This document shows, one piece after another, positions 18,843 through 31,472 of a stretch of 64,000 nucleotides of DNA. Origin of the DNA: Limanda limanda (taxonomy: Eukaryota; Chordata; Actinopteri; Pleuronectiformes; Pleuronectidae); the NCBI RefSeq assembly GCF_963576545.1, contig NW_026870465.1, positions 1-64,000 of the forward strand. The letters are read 5' to 3'. Position numbers and translations under genes: made by a program. The notes beneath the pieces are model-generated. The model worked only from the letters and a program-made list of their open reading frames with translations, was not told the origin of the DNA and searched no databases. Positions within the stretch are counted from its first letter, which is position 1. Each line of letters begins with the position of its first letter.

Positions 18843-20603
18843 GGTCGGAGAGACTTGCAAGTAGGCTCTACCCCCACTAAATGGGGTAGCGCGCATCGAT
18901 CGGTACCATCCTTGAGCTTCTCCGACTTTCGGAAGGGTTAGGGTTAGGGTTAGGGATGAAAGCACATAGGAGAAAGAGATATTCTTGAATAACTTTTTTT
19001 GTGAAGGTCGGAGAGACTTGCAAGTAGGCTCTACCCCCACTAAATGGGGTTGCGCGCATCGATCGGTACCATCCTTGAGCTTCTCCGACTTTCGGAAGGG
19101 TTAGGGTTAGGGTTAGGGATGAAAGCACATAGGAGAAAGAGATATTCTTGAATAACTTTTTTTGTGAAGGTCGGAGAGACTTGGAAAGTGGTTGCATCTG
19201 GACTAATTTGGGTCCTGCAGATCGATTGGTACCATCCCCGAGCTTGTACGACCTTCGGAAGAGGTCGACCGACGAAATTCCCCCAAATCTGAGGAGATAT
19301 TCTTGAATAACTTTTTTTGTGAAGGTCGGAGAGACTTGCAAGTAGGCTCTACCCCCACTAAATGGGGTAGCGCGCATCGATCGGTACTATCCTTGAGCTT
19401 CTCCGACTTTCGGAAGGGTTAGGGTTAGGGTTAGGGATGAAAGCACATAGGAGAAAGAGATATTCTTGAATAACTTTTTTTGTGAAGGTCGGAGAGACTT
19501 GCAAGTAGGCTCTACCCCCACTAAATGGGGTTGCGCGCATCGATCGGTACCATCCTTGAGCTTCTCCGACTTTCGGAAGGGTTAGGGTTAGGGTTAGGGA
19601 TGAAAGCACATAGGAGAAAGAGATATTCTTGAATAACTTTTTTTGTGAAGGTCGGAGAGACTTGGAAAGTGGTTGCATCTGGACTAATTTGGGTCCTGCA
19701 GATCGATTGGTACCATCCCCGAGCTTGTACGACCTTCGGAAGAGGTCGACCGACGAAATTCCCCCAAATCTGAGGAGATATTCTTGAATAACTTTTTTTG
19801 TGAAGGTCGGAGAGACTTGCAAGTAGGCTCTACCCCCACTAAATGGGGTAGCGCGCATCGATCGGTACCATCCTTGAGCTTCTCCGACTTTCGGAAGGGT
19901 TAGGGTTAGGGTTAGGGATGAAAGCACATAGGAGAAAGAGATATTCTTGAATAACTTTTTTTGTGAAGGTCGGAGAGACTTGGAAAGTGGTTGCATCTGG
20001 ACTAATTTTGGTCCTGCAGATCGATTGGTACCATCCCCGAGCTTGTACGACCTTCGGAAGAGGTCGACCGACGAAATTCCCCCAAATCTGAGGAGATATT
20101 CTTGAATAACTTTTTTTGTGAAGGTCGGAGAGACTTGCAAGTAGGCTCTACCCCCACTAAATGGGGTAGCGCGCATCGATCGGTACCATCCTTGAGCTTC
20201 TCCGACTTTCGGAAGGGTTAGGGTTAGGGTTAGGGATGAAAGCACATAGGAGAAAGAGATATTCTTGAATAACTTTTTTTGTGAAGGTCGGAGAGACTTG
20301 CAAGTAGGCTCTACCCCCACTAAATGGGGTAGCGCGCATCGATCGGTACCATCCTTGAGCTTCTCCGACTTTCGGAAGGGTTAGGGTTAGGGTTAGGGAT
20401 GAAAGCACATAGGAGAAAGAGATATTCTTGAATAACTTTTTTTGTGAAGGTCGGAGAGACTTGGAAAGTGGTTGCATCTGGACTAATTTGGGTCCTGCGG
20501 ATCGATTGGTACCATCCCCGAGCTTGTACGACCTTCGGAAGAGGTCGACCGACGAAATTCCCCCAAATCTGAGGAGATATTCTTGAATAACTTTTTTTGT
20601 GAA
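18843..20603 (+). repeat. 1,761-bp HOR, copy 1 (AAB-AAB-AB-AAB)
   Basis: Map: A18843 A19006 B19169 | A19324 A19487 B19650 | A19805 B19968 | A20123 A20286 B20449. A19324 carries GGTACTATCC, which destroys its KpnI site. A19006 and A19487 carry GGGGTTGCG. B19968 has ATTTTGGTCC. No short a and no GAAAGG marker occur, which separates this HOR type from the one to its left. Confidence 0.92.
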
Positions 20604-22364
20604 GGTCGGAGAGACTTGCAAGTAGGCTCTACCCCCACTAAATGGGGTAGCGCGCATCGATCGGTACCATCCTTGAGCTTCTCCGACTTTCGGAAGGGTT
20701 AGGGTTAGGGTTAGGGATGAAAGCACATAGGAGAAAGAGATATTCTTGAATAACTTTTTTTGTGAAGGTCGGAGAGACTTGCAAGTAGGCTCTACCCCCA
20801 CTAAATGGGGTTGCGCGCATCGATCGGTACCATCCTTGAGCTTCTCCGACTTTCGGAAGGGTTAGGGTTAGGGTTAGGGATGAAAGCACATAGGAGAAAG
20901 AGATATTCTTGAATAACTTTTTTTGTGAAGGTCGGAGAGACTTGGAAAGTGGTTGCATCTGGACTAATTTGGGTCCTGCAGATCGATTGGTACCATCCCC
21001 GAGCTTGTACGACCTTCGGAAGAGGTCGACCGACGAAATTCCCCCAAATCTGAGGAGATATTCTTGAATAACTTTTTTTGTGAAGGTCGGAGAGACTTGC
21101 AAGTAGGCTCTACCCCCACTAAATGGGGTAGCGCGCATCGATCGGTACTATCCTTGAGCTTCTCCGACTTTCGGAAGGGTTAGGGTTAGGGTTAGGGATG
21201 AAAGCACATAGGAGAAAGAGATATTCTTGAATAACTTTTTTTGTGAAGGTCGGAGAGACTTGCAAGTAGGCTCTACCCCCACTAAATGGGGTTGCGCGCA
21301 TCGATCGGTACCATCCTTGAGCTTCTCCGACTTTCGGAAGGGTTAGGGTTAGGGTTAGGGATGAAAGCACATAGGAGAAAGAGATATTCTTGAATAACTT
21401 TTTTTGTGAAGGTCGGAGAGACTTGGAAAGTGGTTGCATCTGGACTAATTTGGGTCCTGCAGATCGATTGGTACCATCCCCGAGCTTGTACGACCTTCGG
21501 AAGAGGTCGACCGACGAAATTCCCCCAAATCTGAGGAGATATTCTTGAATAACTTTTTTTGTGAAGGTCGGAGAGACTTGCAAGTAGGCTCTACCCCCAC
21601 TAAATGGGGTAGCGCGCATCGATCGGTACCATCCTTGAGCTTCTCCGACTTTCGGAAGGGTTAGGGTTAGGGTTAGGGATGAAAGCACATAGGAGAAAGA
21701 GATATTCTTGAATAACTTTTTTTGTGAAGGTCGGAGAGACTTGGAAAGTGGTTGCATCCTGACTAATTTGGGTCCTGCAGATCGATTGGTACCATCCCCG
21801 AGCTTGTACGACCTTCGGAAGAGGTCGACCGACGAAATTCCCCCAAATCTGAGGAGATATTCTTGAATAACTTTTTTTGTGAAGGTCGGAGAGACTTGCA
21901 AGTAGGCTCTACCCCCACTAAATGGGGTAGCGCGCATCGATCGGTACCATCCTTGAGCTTCTCCGACTTTCGGAAGGGTTAGGGTTAGGGTTAGGGATGA
22001 AAGCACATAGGAGAAAGAGATATTCTTGAATAACTTTTTTTGTGAAGGTCGGAGAGACTTGCAAGTAGGCTCTACCCCCACTAAATGGGGTAGCGCGCAT
22101 CGATCGGTACCATCCTTGAGCTTCTCCGACTTTCGGAAGGGTTAGGGTTAGGGTTAGGGATGAAAGCACATAGGAGAAAGAGATATTCTTGAATAACTTT
22201 TTTTGTGAAGGTCGGAGAGACTTGGAAAGTGGTTGCATCTGGACTAATTTGGGTCCTGCGGATCGATTGGTACCATCCCCGAGCTTGTACGACCTTCGGA
22301 AGAGGTCGACCGACGAAATTCCCCCAAATCTGAGGAGATATTCTTGAATAACTTTTTTTGTGAA
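20604..22364 (+). repeat. 1,761-bp HOR, copy 2 (AAB-AAB-AB-AAB)
   Basis: Map: A20604 A20767 B20930 | A21085 A21248 B21411 | A21566 B21729 | A21884 A22047 B22210. Same order and markers as the preceding copy, including GGTACTATCC in A21085. A private change CATCCTGAC lies in B21729. The 18,836-bp super-unit begins within this copy, at or just before A22047. Confidence 0.92.
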
Positions 22365-24593
22365 GGTCGGAGAGACTTGCAAGTAGGCTCTACCCCCACT
22401 AAATGGGGTAGCGCGCATCGATCGGTACCATCCTTGAGCTTCTCCGACTTTCGGAAGGGTTAGGGTTAGGGTTAGGGATGAAAGCACATAGGAGAAAGAG
22501 ATATTCTTGAATAACTTTTTTTGTGAAGGTCGGAGAGACTTGCAAGTAGGCTCTACCCCCACTAAATGGGGTTGCGCGCATCGATCGGTACCATCCTTGA
22601 GCTTCTCCGACTTTCGGAAGGGTTAGGGTTAGGGATGAAAGCACATAGGAGAAAGAGATATTCTTGAATAACTTTTTTTGTGAAGGTCGGAGAGACTTGG
22701 AAAGTGGTTGCATCTGGACTAATTTGGGTCCTGCGGATCGATTGGTACCATCCCCGAGCTTGTACGACCTTCGGAAGAGGTCGACCGACGAAATTCCCCC
22801 AAATCTGAGGAGATATTCTTGAATAACTTTTTTTGTGAAGGTCGGAGAGACTTGCAAGTAGGCTCTACCCCCACTAAATGGGGTAGCGCGCATCGATCGG
22901 TACCATCCTTGAGCTTCTCCGACTTTCGGAAGGGTTAGGGTTAGGGTTAGGGATGAAAGCACATAGGAGAAAGAGATATTCTTGAATAACTTTTTTTGTG
23001 AAGGTCGGAGAGACTTGCAAGTAGGCTCTACCCCCACTAAATGGGGTTGCGCGCATCGATCAGTACCATCCTTGAGCTTCTCCGACTTTCGGAAGGGTTA
23101 GGGTTAGGGTTAGGGATGAAAGCACATAGGAGAAAGAGATATTCTTGAATAACTTTTTTTGTGAAGGTCGGAGAGACTTGGAAAGTGGTTGCATCTGGAC
23201 TAATTTGGGTCCTGCGGATCGATTGGTACCATCCCCGAGCTTGTACGACCTTCGGAAGAGGTCGACCGACGAAATTCCCCCAAATCTGAGGAGATATTCT
23301 TGAATAACTTTTTTTGTGAAGGTCGGAGAGACTTGCAAGTAGGCTCTACCCCCACTAAATGGGGTAGCGCGCATCGATCGGTACCATCCTTGAGCTTCTC
23401 CGACTTTCGGAAGGGTTAGGGTTAGGGTTAGGGATGAAAGCACATAGGAGAAAGAGATATTCTTGAATAACTTTTTTTGTGAAGGTCGGAGAGACTTGCA
23501 AGTAGGCTCTACCCCCACTAAATGGGGTAGCGCGCATCGATCGGTACCATCCTTGAGCTTCTCAGACTTTCGGAAGGGTTAGGGTTAGGGTTAGGGATGA
23601 AAGCACATAGGAGAAAGAGATATTCTTGAATAACTTTTTTGTGAAGGTCGGAGAGACTTGGAAAGTGGTTGCATCTGGACTAATTTGGGTCCTGCGGATC
23701 GATTGGTACCATCCCCGAGCTTGTACGACCTTCGGAAGAGGTCGACCGACGAAATTCCCCCAAATCTGAGGAGATATTCTTGAATAACTGTTTTTGTGAA
23801 GGACGGAGAGACTTGCAAGTAGGCTCTACCCCCACTAAATGGGGTAGCGCGCATCGATCGGTACCATCCTTGAGCTTCTCCGACTTTCGGAAGGGTTAGG
23901 GTTAGGGTTAGGGATGAAAGCACATAGGAGAAAGAGATATTCTTGAATAACTTTTTTTGTGAAGGTCGGAGAGACTTGCAAGTAGGCTCTACCCCCACTA
24001 AATGGGGTTGCGCGCATCGATCGGTACCATCCTTGAGCTTCTCCGACTTTCGGAAGGGTTAGGGTTAGGGATGAAAGCACATAGGAGAAAGAGATATTCT
24101 TGAATAACTTTTTTTGTGAAGGTCGGAGAGACTTGGAAAGTGGTTGCATCTGGACTAATTTGGGTCCTGCGGATCGATTGGTACCATCCCCGAGCTTGTA
24201 CGACCTTCGGAAGAGGTCGACCGACGAAATTCCCCCAAATCTGAGGAGATATTCTTGAATAACTTTTTTTGTGAAGGTCGGAGAGACTTGCAAGTAGGCT
24301 CTACCCCCACTAAATGGGGTAGCGCGCATCGATCGGTACCATCTTTGAGCTTCTCCGACTTTCGGAAGGGTTAGGGTTAGGGTTAGGGATGAAAGCACAT
24401 AGGAGAAAGAGATATTCTTGAATAACTTTTTTTGTGAAGGTCGGAGAGACTTGAAAAGTGGTTGCATCTGGACTAATTTGGGTTCTGCGGATCGATTGGT
24501 ACCATCCCCGAGCTTGTACGACCTTCGGAAGAGGTCGACCGACGAAATTCCCCCAAATCTGAGGAGATATTCTTGAATAACTTTTTTTGTGAA
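22365..24593 (+). repeat. Super-unit sub-block 1 (AaB-AAB-AAB-AaB-AB)
   Basis: Map: A22365 a22528 B22685 | A22840 A23003 B23166 | A23321 A23484 B23646 | A23801 a23964 B24121 | A24276 B24439. A23003 has CAGTACC in place of CGGTACC. A23484 has CTCAGAC and T6 (162 bp). B23646 ends ACTGTTTTTG and A23801 starts GGACGG. A24276 has CATCTTTGAG. B24439 has GAAAAG and GGTTCTG. The same run recurs about 12.1 kb later at 34514-36736. Confidence 0.88.
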
Positions 24594-27473
24594 GGTCGGA
24601 GAGACTTGCAAGTAGGCTCTACCCCCACTAAATGGGGTAGCGCGCATCGATCGGTACCATCCTTGAGCTTCTCCGACTTTCGGAAGGGTTAGGGTTAGGG
24701 TTAGGGATGAAAGCACATAGGAGAAAGAGATATTCTTGAATAACTTTTTTTGTGAAGGTCGGAGAGACTTGCAAGTAGGCTCTACCCCCACTAAATGGGG
24801 TAGCGCGCATCGATCGGTACCATCCTTGAGCTTCTCCGACTTTCGGAAGGGTTAGGGTTAGGGTTAGGGATGAAAGCACATAGGAGAAAGAGATATTCTT
24901 GAATAACTTTTTTTGTGAAGGTCGGAGAGACTTGCAAGTAGGCTCTACCCCCACTAAATGGGGTTGCGCGCATCGATCGGTACCATCTTTGAGCTTCTCC
25001 GACTTTCGGAAGGGTTAGGGTTAGGGTTAGGGATGAAAGCACATAGGAGAAAGAGATATTCTTGAATAACTTTTTTTGTGAAGGTCGGAGAGACTTGGAA
25101 AGTGGTTGCATCTGGACTAATTTGGGTCCTGCGGATCGATTGGTACCATCCCCGAGCTTGTACGACCTTCGGAAGAGGTCGACCGACGAAATTCCCCCAA
25201 ATCTGAGGAGATATTCTTGAATAACTTTTTTTGTGAAGGTCGGAGAGACTTGCAAGTAGGCTCTACCCCCACTAAATGGGGTAGCGCGCATCGATCGGTT
25301 CCATCCTTGAGCTTCTCCGACTTTCGGAAGGGTTAGGGTTAGGGTTAGGGATGAAAGCACATAGGAGAAAGAGATATTCTTGAATAACTTTTTTTGTGAA
25401 GGTCGGAGAGACTTGCAAGTAGGCTCTACCCCCACTAAATGGGGTTGCGCGCATCGATCGGTACTATCCTTGAGCTTCTCCGACTTTTGGAAGGGTTAGG
25501 GTTAGGGTTAGGGATGAAAGCACATAGGAGAAAGAGATATTCTTGAATAACTTTTTTTGTGAAGGTCGGAGAGACTTGGAAAGTGGTTGCATCTGGACTA
25601 ATTTGGGTCCTGCAGATCGATTGGTACCATCCCCGAGCTTGTACGACCTTCGGAAGAGGTCGACCGACGAAATTCCCCCAAATCTGAGGAGATATTCTTG
25701 AATAACTTTTTTTGTGAAGGTCGGAGAGACTTGCAAGTAGGCTCTACCCCCACTAAATGGGGTAGCGCGCATCGATCGGTACCATCCTTGAGCTTCTCCG
25801 ACTTTCGGAAGGGTTAGGGTTAGGGTTAGGGATGAAAGCACATAGGAGAAAGAGATATTCTTGAATAACTTTTTTTGTGAAGGTCAAAGAGACTTGCAAG
25901 TAGGCTCTACCCCCACTAAATGGGGTTGCGCGCATCGATCGGTACCATCCTTGAGCTTCTCCGACTTTCGGAAGGGTTAGGGTTAGGGTTAGGGATGAAA
26001 GCACATAGGAGAAAGAGATATTCTTGAATAACTTTTTTTGTGAAGGTCGGAGAGACTTGGAAAGTGGTTGCATCTGGACTAATTTGGGTCCTGCAGATCG
26101 ATTGGTACCATCCCCGAGCTTGTACGACCTTCGGAAGAGGTCGACCGACGAAATTCCCCCAAATCTGAGGAGATATTCTTGAATAACTTTTTTTGTGAAG
26201 GTCGGAGAGACTTGCAAGTAGGCTCTACCCCCACTAAATGGGGTAGCGCACATCGATCGGTACCATCCTTGAGCTTCTCCGACTTTCGGAAGGGTTAGGG
26301 TTAGGGTTAGGGATGAAAGCACATAGGAGAAAGAGATATTCTTGAATAACTTTTTTTGTGAAGGTCGGAGAGACTTGGAAAGTGGTTGCATCTGGACTAA
26401 TTTGGGTCCTGCAGATCGATTGGTACAATCCCCGAGCTTGTACGACCTTCGGAAGAGGTCGACCGACGAAATTCCCCCAAATCTGAGGAGATATTCTTGA
26501 ATAACATTTTTTGTGAAGGTCGGAGAGACTTGCAAGTAGGCTCTACCCCCACTAAATGGGGTAGCGCGCATCGATCGGTACCATCCTTGAGCTTCTCCGA
26601 CTTTCGGAAGGGTTAGGGTTAGGGTTAGGGATGAAAGCACATAGGAGAAAGAGATATTCTTGAATAACTTTTTTTGTGAAGGTCGGAGAGACTTGCAAGT
26701 AGGCTCTACCCCCACTAAATGGGGTAGCGCGCATCGATCTGTACCATCCTTGAGCTTCTCCGACTTTCGGAAGGGTTAGGGTTAGGGTTAGGGATGAAAG
26801 CACATAGGAGAAAGAGATATTCTTGAATAACTTTTTTTGTGAAGGTCGGAGAGACTTGGAAAGTGGTTGCATCTGGACTAATTTGGGTCCTGCGGATCGA
26901 TTGGTACCATCCCCGAGCTTGTACGACCTTCGGAAGAGGTCGACCGACGAAATTCCCCCAAATCTGAGGAGATATTCTTGAATAACTTTTTTTGTGAAGG
27001 TCGGAGAGACTTGCAAGTAGGCTCTACCCCCACTAAATGGGGTAGCGCGCATCGATCGGTACCATCCTTGAGCTTCTCCGACTTTCGGAAGGGTTAGGGT
27101 TAGGGTTAGGGATGAAAGCACATAGGAGAAAGAGATATTCTTGAATAACTTTTTTTGTGAAGGTCGGAGAGACTTGCAAGTAGGCTCTACCCCCACTAAA
27201 TGGGGTTGCGCGCATCGATCGGTACCATCCTTGAGCTTCTCCGACTTTCGGAAGGGTTAGGGTTAGGGATGAAAGCACATAGGAGAAAGAGATATTCTTG
27301 AATAACTTTTTTTGTGAAGGTCGGAGAGACTTGGAAAGTGGTTGCATCTGGACTAATTTGGGTCCTGCAGATCGATTGGTACCATCCCCGAGCTTGTACG
27401 ACCTTCGGAAGAGGTCGACCGACGAAATTCCCCCAAATCTGAGGAGATATTCTTGAATAACTTTTTTTGTGAA
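24594..27473 (+). repeat. Super-unit sub-block 2 (AAAB-AAB-AAB-AB-AAB-AaB)
   Basis: Map: A24594 A24757 A24920 B25083 | A25238 A25401 B25564 | A25719 A25882 B26045 | A26200 B26363 | A26518 A26681 B26844 | A26999 a27162 B27319. Private changes are dense: GGTTCCATCC in A25238, ACTTTTGG and TACTATCC in A25401, GTCAAAG in A25882, GCGCAC in A26200, TACAATCC and AACATTTTTTG in B26363, GATCTGTACC in A26681. Unlike the other AAAB words, this one lacks CAAGTTGG in its middle A. Confidence 0.88.
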
Positions 27474-29872
27474 GGTCGGAGAGACTTGCAAGTAGGCTCT
27501 ACCCCCACTAAATGGGGTAGCGCGCATCGATCGGTACCATCCTTGAGCTTCTCCGACTTTCGGAAGGGTTAGGGTTAGGGTTAGGGATGAAAGCACATAG
27601 GAGAAAGAGATATTCTTGAATAACTTTTTTTGTGAAGGTCGGAGAGACTTGCAAGTAGGCTCTACCCCCACTAAATGGGGTAGCGCGCATCGATCGGTAC
27701 CATCCTTGAGCTTCTCCGACTTTCGAAAGGGTTAGGGTTAGGGTTAGGGATGAAAGCACATAGGAGAAAGAGATATTCTTGAATAACTTTTTTTGTGAAG
27801 GTCGGAGAGACTTGGAAAGTGGTTGCATCTGGACTAATTTGGGTCCTGCGGATCGATTGGTACCATCCCCGAGCTTGTACGACCTTCGGAAGAGGTCGAC
27901 CGACGAAATTCCCCCAAATCTGAGGAGATATTCTTGAATAACTTTTTTTGTGAAGGTCGGAGAGACTTGCAAGTAGGCTCTACCCCCACTAAATGGGGTA
28001 GCGCGCATCGATCGGTACCATCCTTGAGCTTCTCCGACTTTCGGAAGGGTTAGGGTTAGGGTTAGGGATGAAAGCACATAGGAGAAAGAGATATTCTTGA
28101 ATAACTTTTTTTGTGAAGGTCGGAGAGACTTGCAAGTAGGCTCTACCCCCACTAAATGGGGTTGCGCGCATCGATCGGTACCATCCTTGAGCTTCTCCGA
28201 CTTTCGGAAGGGTTAGGGTTAGGGATGAAAGCACATAGGAGAAAGAGATATTCTTGAATAACTTTTTTTGTGAAGGTCGGAGAGACTTGAAAAGTGGTTG
28301 CATCTGGACTAATTTGGGTCCTGCGGATCGATTGGTACCATCCCCGAGCTTGTACGACCTTCGGAAGAGGTCGACCGACGAAATTCCCCCAAATCTGAGG
28401 AGATATTCTTGAATAACTTTTTTTGTGAAGGTCGGAGAGACTTGCAAGTAGGCTCTACCCCCACTAAATGGGGTAGCGCGCATCGATCAGTACCATCCTT
28501 GAGCTTCTCCGACTTTCGGAAGGGTTAGGGTTAGGGTTAGGGATGAAAGCACATAGGAGAAAGAGATATTCTTGAATAACTTTTTTTGTGAAGGTCGGAG
28601 AGACTTGCAAGTTGGCTCTACCCCCACTAAATGGGGTAGCGCGCATCGATCGGTACCATCCTTGAGCTTCTCCGACTTTCGGAAGGGTTAGGGTTAGGGT
28701 TAGGGATGAAAGCACATAGGAGAAAGAGATATTCTTGAATAACTTTTTTTGTGAAGGTCGGAGAGACTTGCAAGTAGGCTCTACCCCCACTAAATGGGGT
28801 TGCGCGCATCGATCGGTACCATCCTTGAGCTTCTCCGACTTTCGGAAGGGTTAGGGTTAGGGTTAGGGATGAAAGCACATAGGAGAAAGAGATATTCTTG
28901 AATAACTTTTTTTGTGAAGGTCGGAGAGACTTGGAAAGTGGTTGCATCTGGACTAATTTGGGTCCTGCAGATCGATTGGTACCATCCCCGAGCTTGTACG
29001 ACCTTCGGAAGAGGTCGACCGACGAAATTCCCCCAAATCTGAGGAGATATTCTTGAATAACTTTTTTTGTGAAGGTCGGAGAGACTTGCAAGTAGGCTTT
29101 ACCCCCACTAAATGGGGTAGCGCGCATCGATCGGTACCATCCTTGAGCTTCTCCGACTTTCGGAAGGGTTAGGGTTAGGGTTAGGGATGAAAGCACATAG
29201 GAGAAAGAGATATTCTTGAATAACTTTTTTTGTGAAGGTCGGAGAGACTTGCAAGTAGGCTCTACCCCCACTAAATGGGGTAGCGCGCATCGATCAGTAC
29301 CATTCTTGAGCTTCTCCGACTTTCGGAAGGGTTAGGGTTAGGGTTAGGGATGAAAGCACATAGGAGAAAGAGATATTCTTGAATAACTTTTTTTGTGAAG
29401 GTCGGAGAGACTTGGAAAGTGGTTGCATCTGGACTAATTTGGGTCCTGCGGATCGATTGGTACCATTCCCGAGCTTGTACGACCTTCGGAAGAGGTCGAC
29501 CGACGAAATTCCCCCAAATCTGAGGAGATATTCTTGAATAACTTTTTTTGTGAAGGTCGGAGAGACTTGCAAGTAGGCTCTACCCCCACTAAATGGGGTA
29601 GCGCGCATCGATCAGTACCATCCTTGAGCTTCTCCGACTTTCGGAAGGGTTAGGGTTAGGGTTAGGGATGAAAGCACATAGGAGAAAGAGATATTCTTGA
29701 ATAACTTTTTTTGTGAAGGTCGGAGAGACTTGGAAAGTGGTTGCATCTGGACTAATTTGGGTCCTGCAGATCGATTGGTACCATCCCCGAGCTTGTACGA
29801 CCTTCGGAAGAGGTCGACCGACGAAATTCCCCCAAATCTGAGGAGATATTCTTGAATAACTTTTTTTGTGAA
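27474..29872 (+). repeat. 2,399-bp HOR, second occurrence (AAB-AaB-AAAB-AAB-AB)
   Basis: Map: A27474 A27637 B27800 | A27955 a28118 B28275 | A28430 A28593 A28756 B28919 | A29074 A29237 B29400 | A29555 B29718. Length and order equal those of 7351-9749, with the same markers: GAAAGG in A27637, CAAGTTGG in A28593, GGCTTTACC in A29074, CCATTCTTG in A29237. Differences include CAGTACC in A28430, A29237 and A29555, GAAAAG in B28275 and CCATTCCCG in B29400. The two occurrences lie 20,123 bp apart. Confidence 0.9.
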
Positions 29873-31472
29873 GGTCGGAGAGACTTGCAAGTAGGCTCTA
29901 CCCCCACTAAATGGGGTAGCGCGCATCGATCGGTACCATCCTTGAGCTTCTCCGACTTTCGGAAGGGTTAGGGTTAGGGTTAGGGATGAAAGCACATAGG
30001 AGAAAGAGATATTCTTGAATAACTTTTTTTGTGAAGGTCGGAGAGACTTGCAAGTAGGCTCTACCCCCACTAAATGGGGTAGCGCGCATCGATCGGTACC
30101 ATCCTTGAGCTTCTCCGACTTTCGAAAGGGTTAGGGTTAGGGTTAGGGATGAAAGCACATAGGAGAAAGAGATATTCTTGAATAACTTTTTTTGTGAAGG
30201 TCGGAGAGACTTGGAAAGTGGTTGCATCTGGACTAATTTGGGTCCTGCGGATCGATTGGTACCATCCCCGAGCTTGTACGACCTTCGGAAGAGGTCGACC
30301 GACGAAATTCCCCCAAATCTGAGGAGATATTCTTGAATAACTTTTTTTGTGAAGGTCGGAGAGACTTGCAAGTAGGCTCTACCCCCACTAAATGGGGTAG
30401 CGCGCATCGATCGGTACCATCCTTGAGCTTCTCCGACTTTCGGAAGGGTTAGGGTTAGGGTTAGGGATGAAAGCACATAGGAGAAAGAGATATTCTTGAA
30501 TAACTTTTTTTGTGAAGGTCGGAGAGACTTGCAAGTAGGCTCTACCCCCACTAAATGGGGTTGCGCGCATCGATCGGTACCATCCTTGAGCTTCTCCGTC
30601 TTTCGGAAGGGTTAGGGTTAGGGATGAAAGCACATAGGAGAAAGAGATATTCTTGAATAACTTTTTTTGTGAAGGTCGGAGAGACTTGGAAAGTGGTTGC
30701 ATCTGGACTAATTTGGGTCCTGCGGATCGATTGGTACCATCCCCGAGCTTGTACGACCTTCGAAAGAGGTCGACCGACGAAATTCCCCCAAATCTGAGGA
30801 GATATTCTTGAATAACTTTTTTTGTGAAGGTCGGAGAGACTTGCAAGTAGGCTCTACCCCCACTAAATGGGGTAGCGCGCATCGATCGGTACCATCCTTG
30901 AGCTTCTCCGACTTTCGGAAGGGTTAGGGTTAGGGTTAGGGATGAAAGCACATAGGAGAAAGAGATATTCTTGAATAACTTTTTTTGTGAAGGTCGGAGA
31001 GACTTGCAAGTTGGCTCTACCCCCACTAAATGGGGTAGCGCGCATCGATCGGTACCATCCTTGAGCTTCTCCGACTTTCGGAAGGGTTAGGGTTAGGGTT
31101 AGGGATGAAAGCACATAGGAGAAAGAGATATTCTTGAATAACTTTTTTTGTGAAGGTCGGAGAGACTTGCAAGTAGGCTCTACCCCCACTAAATGGGGTT
31201 GCGCGCATCGATCGGTACCATCCTTGAGCTTCTCCGACTTTCGGAAGGGTTAGGGTTAGGGTTAGGGATGAAAGCACATAGGAGAAAGAAATATTCTTGA
31301 ATAACTTTTTTTGTGAAGGTCGGAGAGACTTGGAAAGTGGTTGCATCTGGACTAATTTGGGTCCTGCAGATCGATTGGTACCATCCCCGAGCTTGTACGA
31401 CCTTCGGAAGAGGTCGACCGACGAAATTCCCCCAAATCTGAGGAGATATTCTTGAATAACTTTTTTTGTGAA
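29873..31472 (+). repeat. 1,600-bp decamer module inside the super-unit
   Basis: Map: A29873 A30036 B30199 | A30354 a30517 B30674 | A30829 A30992 A31155 B31318. GAAAGG is in A30036, CAAGTTGG in A30992 and GGGGTTGCG in A31155. Private changes are CTCCGTC in a30517, TTCGAAAGAGG in B30674 and AAGAAATATT in A31155. It directly follows the 2,399-bp HOR, so two decamer modules lie 2,399 bp apart here. Confidence 0.9.
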
